A model generated the notes under the pieces. It worked only from the letters and a program-made list of their open reading frames with translations. It did not search any database and was not told where the DNA came from. From positions 1 through 18,220 of the forward strand of contig JAURLY010000193.1 of NCBI GenBank assembly GCA_030830945.1: a stretch of DNA of 18,220 nucleotides, in the 5' to 3' direction. Positions 14,647 to 18,220 of the stretch are shown piece after piece (positions within the stretch are counted from its first letter, which is position 1; every line of letters starts with the position of its first letter). A program made the position numbers and the translations under genes. The DNA comes from Gammaproteobacteria bacterium. GTDB taxonomy: Bacteria; Pseudomonadota; Gammaproteobacteria; Pseudomonadales; GM7GCV1.

Positions 14647-15855
14647 GTGGCAGTTAAAAAATATCCATCCGATCCGACATTCTTGGACGTTGCCGGGGCT
14701 ACTGACCGGCAACGTGAATTCTATAAGTACACAATAGAACTTGGCTCCGCTAATGCGGCGGCTAAAAAACTCTGCGTTCCCCATCAAAACATTTATACAG
14801 AACTTGATAAATTAGTCATACGAGCCGCCAAGAAGGGATGGACAGAAAATTCCGATATGACCAGATACGTTGACCCTGGTCAGCAGATCATTGGCAAAAG
14901 CACACTGACCAAAGACGAAGACGGTAACCTTGTCTGGATCAAAACCAAAGCAGAATTAGAAGAGCAAAAAGCGGCCATTAGAGCATTTGCCGAATCCATG
15001 ATTGCGGAAAAATCGCCGCATAAACCAAAAGCAAGCCCGAAAGGCCAGTTCCGAAAAGACATCATGCCAACTATCGTCATTGGGGATGCACATATTGGCA
15101 TGAAGGCAGATGGCGATCTAATTATAAATGGCCGCGATTTCGATTCGCACATTGCGTCCAGGGAGATCATTGAGGCTATCGACTATCTTGTAGAAAATTC
15201 CCCAGCCGCCGACACCGCGTTACTAGTGGAGGTTGGTGACTTCACCCATAGTGACTCAAGTAAATCGGAGACATATAAAGGCACCCGTGTCGATATGGAC
15301 GGCAGGTACGAGAAGGTCATGCGCATTGCGGCAGAGACTATGCGGTACGCCATTGAGAAGATGCTGACCAAATTCAAGAATGTGAATGTGGTTATCGCCA
15401 GGGGAAATCACGATGAAGACACTGCTGTTGCCATCAGGCTTATCATGGAATGGTACTACGAGAAAGATAAGCGCGTGAATATCCTGCCGCAAAAAGGGTT
15501 TTGCCACTATGTCCAATACGGCAGAAACCTCATTGGCGTTCACCATGGCGATAAGATTAAAACAGACAAGCTTGCATCGATAATGCCGCGAGATATGCCG
15601 CAGGCATGGGCAGAAACCACGCATAGATATTGGCTGGTTGGCCATTTTCACCATCAATCCGTTAAGGAGTGCGATAACGGCGTTTTTGTAACCACTCACG
15701 GCACGTTGGCACCGCCAGATGCTTGGCATTCCAGCATGGGCTATGCGTCCCGCAGTGTTATGCAGATGGACATATACAAGGAATCTGGCGGCAAGCTGAT
15801 GACATATTGCTACGAAATATCTACAAAACGTGATGATCCCGATATGATCAAATGA
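14647..15855 (+). CDS. Metallophosphoesterase with helix-turn-helix-like N-terminus
   Basis: A 402-residue protein if started at GTG 14647 (MAVKKYPSDP), which has GGGA 8 bp upstream. TTG at 14641 or 14623 are alternatives. Residues 18-62 (REFYKYTIELGSANAAAKKL, then a second helix ending RAAKKGW) resemble the HTH of small terminases. A strap with S85-T-L...W97-I-K-T follows, an arrangement I recall in other phage phosphoesterases. The calcineurin-like core has all metal ligand motifs: D147-A-H149, G-D198, G-N254-H255-D, H299-H300-G-D and G-H333-F-H335. Such enzymes hydrolyse phosphomono- or diesters with two metal ions, and some are nucleases (SbcD/Mre11). The substrate is unknown here. It lies between virion and lysis genes, and the upstream 36 bp include a T8 run but no convincing terminator. 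Confidence 0.85.
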   Translation: MAVKKYPSDPTFLDVAGATDRQREFYKYTIELGSANAAAKKLCVPHQNIYTELDKLVIRAAKKGWTENSDMTRYVDPGQQIIGKSTLTKDEDGNLVWIKTKAELEEQKAAIRAFAESMIAEKSPHKPKASPKGQFRKDIMPTIVIGDAHIGMKADGDLIINGRDFDSHIASREIIEAIDYLVENSPAADTALLVEVGDFTHSDSSKSETYKGTRVDMDGRYEKVMRIAAETMRYAIEKMLTKFKNVNVVIARGNHDEDTAVAIRLIMEWYYEKDKRVNILPQKGFCHYVQYGRNLIGVHHGDKIKTDKLASIMPRDMPQAWAETTHRYWLVGHFHHQSVKECDNGVFVTTHGTLAPPDAWHSSMGYASRSVMQMDIYKESGGKLMTYCYEISTKRDDPDMIK

Positions 15856-15878
15856 TGCTAAAATTTACTAGGTGAAAC

Positions 15879-16055
15879 ATGAAAGGCGTTGGGGAATTTA
15901 TTTTGTCAGTGCTGTACTACAGCGAGGGTACCTACACCCCTGAACAAATAGAAAACCTGATAAATTTAATTGATAAATATGAGACAGGCACATCGAAGGC
16001 AGATTTAAGGGTGATAAAAGGCCCAGACCCGATGGAAGAATATGAGTATGATTGA
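15879..16055 (+). CDS. 58-residue acidic protein, function unknown
   Basis: A short frame with ATG 15879 and an AGGTG ribosome site 4 bp upstream, ending TGA 16053-16055. It reads MKGVGEFILSVLYYSEGTYT, then PEQIENLINLIDKYE and an acidic end (PDPMEEYEYD). It begins 23 bp after the phosphoesterase stop and its end overlaps the next gene by 14 bp, filling a space that would otherwise be a gap of about 190 bp. The first 15 residues are mildly hydrophobic but too short for a clear membrane helix. The rest is amphipathic helix. Its presence in the lysis region is suggestive but no function can be assigned. Confidence 0.6.
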   Translation: MKGVGEFILSVLYYSEGTYTPEQIENLINLIDKYETGTSKADLRVIKGPDPMEEYEYD

Positions 16056-16290
16056 CTTTCAAGATTTATTTAATTCAGCGTTTTCTGTAGTTCTGATATT
16101 AATCGGGTGGGGAGTTCGGGCTATTTTTGAGGCGATAACCAGGTTGCAAAATGAACAAACAAAACTTGAAAGACTTGTTTCGACAACTTATGTGCGCCGG
16201 GATGATTACAAAGAAGATATGGCTGAAGTTAAAACCTTGCTTGGCGCGATTTGGAAAAAGATCGACAACAAAGAAGACAAGAAGCCATAG
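16042..16290 (+). CDS. Single-membrane-segment coiled-coil protein, holin candidate
   Basis: An 82-residue protein from ATG 16042. The in-frame ATG at 16048 has better spacing (9 nt) from the GGAAG ribosome site, so the product may be 80 residues. Residues 12-29 form one hydrophobic segment (NSAFSVVLILIGWGVRAIF). Residues 30-48 and 55-80 are charged, heptad-patterned helices (YKEDMAEVKTLLGAIWKKID), ending in Lys-rich NKEDKKP. One membrane helix plus a charged cytoplasmic coiled coil, next to a lysozyme that has no export signal, fits a small holin. Basic residues after the membrane segment favour a cytoplasmic C-terminus, which argues against an Rz-type inner-membrane spanin. An antiholin is also possible. 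Confidence 0.6.
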   Translation: MSMIDFQDLFNSAFSVVLILIGWGVRAIFEAITRLQNEQTKLERLVSTTYVRRDDYKEDMAEVKTLLGAIWKKIDNKEDKKP

Positions 16291-16305
16291 CCGCTCAAAT
16301 CGGGT

Positions 16306-16335
16306 TCGTTGCCCGTGGCATCGTTGCCCGTGGGA
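16306..16335 (+). repeat. 15-bp tandem duplication before the DUF1353 gene
   Basis: TCGTTGCCCGTGGCA (16306-16320) is followed directly by TCGTTGCCCGTGGGA (16321-16335), identical at 14 of 15 positions. The single change creates GGGAG at 16332-16336, 6 nt before ATG 16343, so the second copy appears to supply the Shine-Dalgarno sequence. Confidence 0.85.
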
Positions 16336-16342
16336 GTGGTAG

Positions 16343-16741
16343 ATGATTTATTACCGGTCTGGATATAAGTACCAGCTAGAGCAGGAATATCAAATCAAAC
16401 TTCCTGCCGAATTTTCTTCAATTGTCACTGCGAGAAAGTTCCTCCATATGTTCAATGGCGTTTTAACTATCCGTGAGGGGTACGCTTGGGACGGGCCTTC
16501 AGGGCCAACATTTGACACAAAAACATTTATGCGCGGCTCCCTGGTACATGATGCCCTGTACCAATTGATGCGCGAAAAGGTCATGCCGATGGCGATGAAA
16601 AAAGAAGCAGATGATATTTTGCGGGACATCTGTATTGAGGACGGAATGTCAAAAATCAGAGCATGGTATGTTCATAGAGCGGTTAAAAAATTCGGCTTGT
16701 CAGCAATCACAAAAAACAAAGACATAGAGGTGGCCCCATGA
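16343..16741 (+). CDS. DUF1353 family protein
   Basis: A 132-residue protein, typical length for the family. The signature is clear: G46-Y-A-W-D50-G-P-S-G-P-T (residues 46-56), then FMRGSLVHDALYQLMRE with H69-D70, a later A-D90-D91 and H111. The conserved Asp/His set looks like a possible metal or catalytic centre, but I know of no established function. DUF1353 genes are frequent in or beside phage lysis cassettes, as here, where it lies between a holin candidate and a lipoprotein and overlaps the latter (ATGA). An accessory role in envelope breakdown is an inference from location. Confidence 0.85.
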   Translation: MIYYRSGYKYQLEQEYQIKLPAEFSSIVTARKFLHMFNGVLTIREGYAWDGPSGPTFDTKTFMRGSLVHDALYQLMREKVMPMAMKKEADDILRDICIEDGMSKIRAWYVHRAVKKFGLSAITKNKDIEVAP

Positions 16742-16947
16742 ATCCACAATGTAAACTACTAATGACTGTTTTCGGCTTGCTGGTGCTGTCAGGTTGCCAG
16801 AACGTCCTTCCCATTTTGGATGGCGCGACAGCCGCCTGCGGCTCTATCCATGTCGAGGGGTATGTTACGGATAGCCAGGGTGATGTGCGGATCATGAAAT
16901 TTCCGCCCGAGTGGACTGTGGAGCAGGTTGCACAGCTTTGCCCATGA
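16738..16947 (+). CDS. Small phage lipoprotein of the lysis region
   Basis: A 69-residue protein with a type II signal peptide: K6, hydrophobic residues 7-17, and lipobox L17-S-G-C20. Signal peptidase II would leave a 50-residue lipoprotein. Gln at position +2 predicts outer-membrane sorting in Gram-negative hosts. The mature part contains two further cysteines (C34 and C68) that could form a periplasmic disulfide. It overlaps DUF1353 before it and the lysozyme after it, both by ATGA. It sits where an Rz1-like outer-membrane spanin might, but it is not proline-rich and no clear inner-membrane spanin partner is present, so the spanin label is unproven. An exclusion lipoprotein is an alternative. 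Confidence 0.7.
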   Translation: MNPQCKLLMTVFGLLVLSGCQNVLPILDGATAACGSIHVEGYVTDSQGDVRIMKFPPEWTVEQVAQLCP

Positions 16948-17381
16948 ACCAAGACAAAATAATTGCGATGCTGAAGGCCCATGAAGGGGTGGAGACACAC
17001 TGCTATATCGATAGCCGTGGGCTGGCCACCATTGGCGTGGGCCGTTGTATTGCGAAGGGCAGTCTTGGCTTGAGCGAATCAGAAATTGATTACCTATTGA
17101 ATAACGACATCGACAGAGTGATCCGCGATCTTGGCTCTGAGTATCCCTGGTTCTCCGGTCTGGACGAGGTCAGGCAGGCCGCAATGATTGACCTGGCTTT
17201 CAATCTTGGGGCAACCCGTCTGAGAGGCTTTAGGAAGGCTCTGGGGGCGATGAAAAATGAGGAATACCAGGATGCCGCCTTTCACTTTAGCGACTCCTTG
17301 TGGGCCAAACAGGTGGGTTTGAGGGCCAAAGAAATCGTTGCCATGATCCACACCGGCCAGTGGCAAAAAGACTATTCATAA
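16944..17381 (+). CDS. Endolysin, T4-type lysozyme (GH24)
   Basis: A 145-residue protein. The start at ATG 16944 overlaps the lipoprotein stop (ATGA). An in-frame ATG at 16911 would add a Cys-rich leader from inside the lipoprotein gene and is unlikely. The catalytic triad is exact: E14-(8)-D23-(5)-T29 in KAHEGVETHCYIDSRGLATIG, the same spacing as T4 lysozyme E11/D20/T26. Later segments AMIDLAFNLGATRLRGF and the C-terminal helices also match. It cleaves the MurNAc-GlcNAc bond of peptidoglycan. There is no signal peptide or SAR anchor, so it needs a holin to leave the cytoplasm, and the 16042 product is the best candidate here. Confidence 0.93.
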   Translation: MNQDKIIAMLKAHEGVETHCYIDSRGLATIGVGRCIAKGSLGLSESEIDYLLNNDIDRVIRDLGSEYPWFSGLDEVRQAAMIDLAFNLGATRLRGFRKALGAMKNEEYQDAAFHFSDSLWAKQVGLRAKEIVAMIHTGQWQKDYS

Positions 17382-17404
17382 AACGGTTTTATTTACTCAT
17401 TTTT

Positions 17405-17413
17405 TGATATAAA
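17405..17413 (+). promoter_or_regulatory. Candidate extended -10 promoter for the recombination genes
   Basis: TGATATAAA at 17405-17413 fits the bacterial extended -10 element (TG-N-TATAAT, five of six in the hexamer) in an AT-rich intergenic stretch. No good -35 is seen at the usual spacing, which extended -10 promoters can tolerate. Transcription would start near 17420, giving a leader of about 24 nt with AAAAGGGGG before the ATG. Confidence 0.5.
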
Positions 17414-17446
17414 ATCCCCACTGAACACACAAAAGGGGGTTTTATG
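17408..17446 (+). promoter_or_regulatory. RNA hairpin enclosing the Shine-Dalgarno and start codon of the annealing protein
   Basis: TATAAAATCCCC (17408-17419) pairs with GGGGGTTTTATG (17435-17446) as a continuous 12-bp stem (ten Watson-Crick pairs, two G-U) around a 15-nt A/C-rich loop. The 3' arm holds the G-rich ribosome site and the ATG 17444-17446. The 5' arm overlaps the candidate -10 element, so it is present only in read-through RNA. The 4-T run makes it a weak terminator at best. Confidence 0.65.
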
Positions 17447-18040
17447 CTATACAAGCAAATCTGGGACATCCTGTCCTCAATTGATCCCACTCCAGGGATC
17501 GAAAAGAAAAACGGCTTAGATTTTATCTCTTGGTCTTTTGCCTGGAGTCAGGTTAAGAAGTATTTTCCTGACATCCATCCAGAGTTCTCTGAGCGCACAT
17601 TCACTGACCAAACAGTCGAAGTAACCTGCAGGATTACCATCCGTCAGGGCGAAGAGACTGCAGTCCATGAGATGTGGCTTCCGGTCATGGACTTCAGAAA
17701 CCGCCCAATTCCCAGCCCCGATGCCTTTGCAATCAATACGGCGCGTCAGAGATGCATGGTGAAGTGCCTTGCCCTTTTTGGTTTGGGCATCCAGGTTTAT
17801 GGGGGTTCTGTCGATATGGCCGTAGAACAGCCTGTAATCGTTTCTGGGGCGATTTCCAAGAAACAGATCACGGAAGTCAAAAAGTTGCTGAAAGCGTCTG
17901 GAGCGGACGTTGATAAGTTCCTGACGTATTTTGGTGCAAGCACCCTCGATCAACTCCCGGCTGACAGGTGGGAAAACATCATTGGGATGCTTGAGGCAAA
18001 GATTGCCAACAAGGGGGCGGCTCATGCAGATCAGGAGTGA
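17444..18040 (+). CDS. Single-strand annealing protein (DUF1071 / Sak3-like)
   Basis: A 198-residue protein. The N-terminal region G24-L-D-F-I-S-W-S-F-A-W and the core MWLPVMDFRNRPIPSPDAFA (residues 77-96), then INTARQRCMVKCLALFGLG (97-115), are the signature of the DUF1071 family of phage recombinases, grouped with Rad52-like annealing proteins. A linker (about 120-136) leads to a helical C-terminal domain (ISKKQITEVKKLLKASGADV, then a segment ending GMLEAKI), often used for partner or SSB contact. It anneals complementary single strands during phage recombination and replication. The gene overlaps the following exonuclease by 17 bp, the expected partner. Its start codon is enclosed in a hairpin with an adjacent promoter. 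Erf-like or Sak-like naming is the main alternative. Confidence 0.85.
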   Translation: MLYKQIWDILSSIDPTPGIEKKNGLDFISWSFAWSQVKKYFPDIHPEFSERTFTDQTVEVTCRITIRQGEETAVHEMWLPVMDFRNRPIPSPDAFAINTARQRCMVKCLALFGLGIQVYGGSVDMAVEQPVIVSGAISKKQITEVKKLLKASGADVDKFLTYFGASTLDQLPADRWENIIGMLEAKIANKGAAHADQE

Positions 18041-18220
18041 GGTTCAGGGAACGCCAGAGTGGCTTGAGACAAGACTTGGGATGATTACCGGCTCCGGTAT
18101 GTCCCGGCTTATCACAAGCACTGGCAAGCGTTCCACGAGTGCTGAAGGATACATCAACCAGTTGATTGCGGAACGGATCACCGGCCAGCAGACACCCGCA
18201 CACGTTACTGCGGCGATGGA
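18024..18220 (+). CDS. Lambda-exonuclease / YqaJ-like recombination nuclease (3' partial)
   Basis: The first 65 codons of a gene that runs off the right edge. ATG 18024 has AAGGGGG 6 bp upstream, inside the end of the annealing protein gene. The opening QIRSEVQGTPEWLETRLG, followed by MITGSGMSRLITSTGK and YINQLIAERITG, matches the start of YqaJ/lambda-exo nucleases (G-T-x-E-W-x-x-x-R-x-G-x-I-T-x-S). In the family this segment precedes the metal-binding E, D and E-x-K residues, which would lie beyond the window. Such 5'-3' exonucleases make the 3' single strands used by the annealing protein. The pair forms a two-component SynExo system like lambda Exo/Beta. Confidence 0.85.
   Translation, partial: MQIRSEVQGTPEWLETRLGMITGSGMSRLITSTGKRSTSAEGYINQLIAERITGQQTPAHVTAAM

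Noticed and set aside
15256..15729. Reverse-strand open frame (157 codons) opposite the metallophosphoesterase core
   Set aside because: The forward frame carries intact metal-binding motifs. The reverse frame is a by-product of its codon use.
16151..16342. Forward open frame overlapping the holin candidate and the 15-bp duplication
   Set aside because: Alternate frame of a gene with clear membrane and coiled-coil pattern. Its C-terminal Arg/Trp/Cys-rich translation looks non-coding.
16911..16943. Upstream start adding 11 residues to the lysozyme
   Set aside because: The extension would be Cys-rich and unlike GH24 N-termini. The start at 16944 gives T4-like spacing to the catalytic Glu and an ATGA overlap.
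17411..17443. Reading the 17411-17443 stem as an intrinsic terminator of the lysis genes
   Set aside because: Only four T follow the G run, the loop is 15 nt, and the T run is itself paired. Occlusion of the start site explains it better.
17516..18025. Long reverse-strand open frame (169 codons) opposite the annealing protein
   Set aside because: It lies wholly within a well-recognised forward gene, has no family resemblance or ribosome site, and all supported genes run forward.
1..18220. CRISPR arrays, tRNA genes, insertion sequences, integrase or attachment sites
   Set aside because: I saw no regularly spaced repeats, no cloverleaf sequence, no transposase or integrase motifs and no terminal inverted repeats in the window.

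Overview
This window is part of the genome of a tailed bacteriophage or prophage with a long, non-contractile, lambda-like (siphovirus) tail. Every gene I can support is on the + strand. Genes are packed head to tail, and many stop and start codons overlap (TAATG, TAGTG or ATGA). The host is probably a Gram-negative bacterium: there is a lipobox lipoprotein beside a GH24 lysozyme, and several fibre and adhesin types that I associate with phages of aquatic proteobacteria. The marine or aquatic origin is inferred from remembered family resemblance, not from a search.

Layout. (1) 1-1130: the end of a probable major capsid gene, a strong intrinsic terminator, then head-tail connection genes (a small conserved protein, an FII-like joining protein and a tail terminator). 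(2) 1139-4967: the tail shaft. This holds a small unknown protein, the tail tube protein, a tail assembly chaperone with a programmed -1 frameshift (A AAA AAC) giving a G/GT-like pair, a short tape measure protein, and two minor tail or hub proteins. (3) 4967-14610: the tail tip and an unusually large adhesin cassette. It holds a J-like tip protein with FN3 domains and a peptidase-G2-like C-terminus, a BppU-N-like protein, an Asp/Ser-rich structural protein, a conserved structural protein, a 1023-residue fibre ending in a self-cleaving S74 chaperone, a glycine-rich adhesin, and two small conserved proteins. (4) 14647-15855: a metallophosphoesterase with a helix-turn-helix-like N-terminus. (5) 15879-17381: a lysis region with two small proteins (one a holin candidate), a DUF1353 protein, a lipoprotein and a T4-type lysozyme. 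(6) 17382-18220: the start of a recombination module, with a DUF1071/Sak3-like single-strand annealing protein followed by a lambda-exonuclease/YqaJ-like nuclease that runs off the end.

How the parts work together. Genes 1 to 14610 build the neck, the tail and the host-recognition tip. The lysis genes release progeny. The last two genes form a two-component (SynExo-type) homologous recombination pair. The lysis/recombination boundary carries an extended -10 promoter overlapping the 5' arm of a 12-bp hairpin whose 3' arm contains the Shine-Dalgarno sequence and AUG of the annealing protein. This suggests that read-through late mRNA is translationally silent while mRNA from the local promoter is active, a logic known from T4 gene e. 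I consider this the most interesting regulatory candidate in the window. Other candidates are the in-frame coding-like extension after a stop codon at 14551 and the codon-scrambled duplicate repeats inside the fibre gene.
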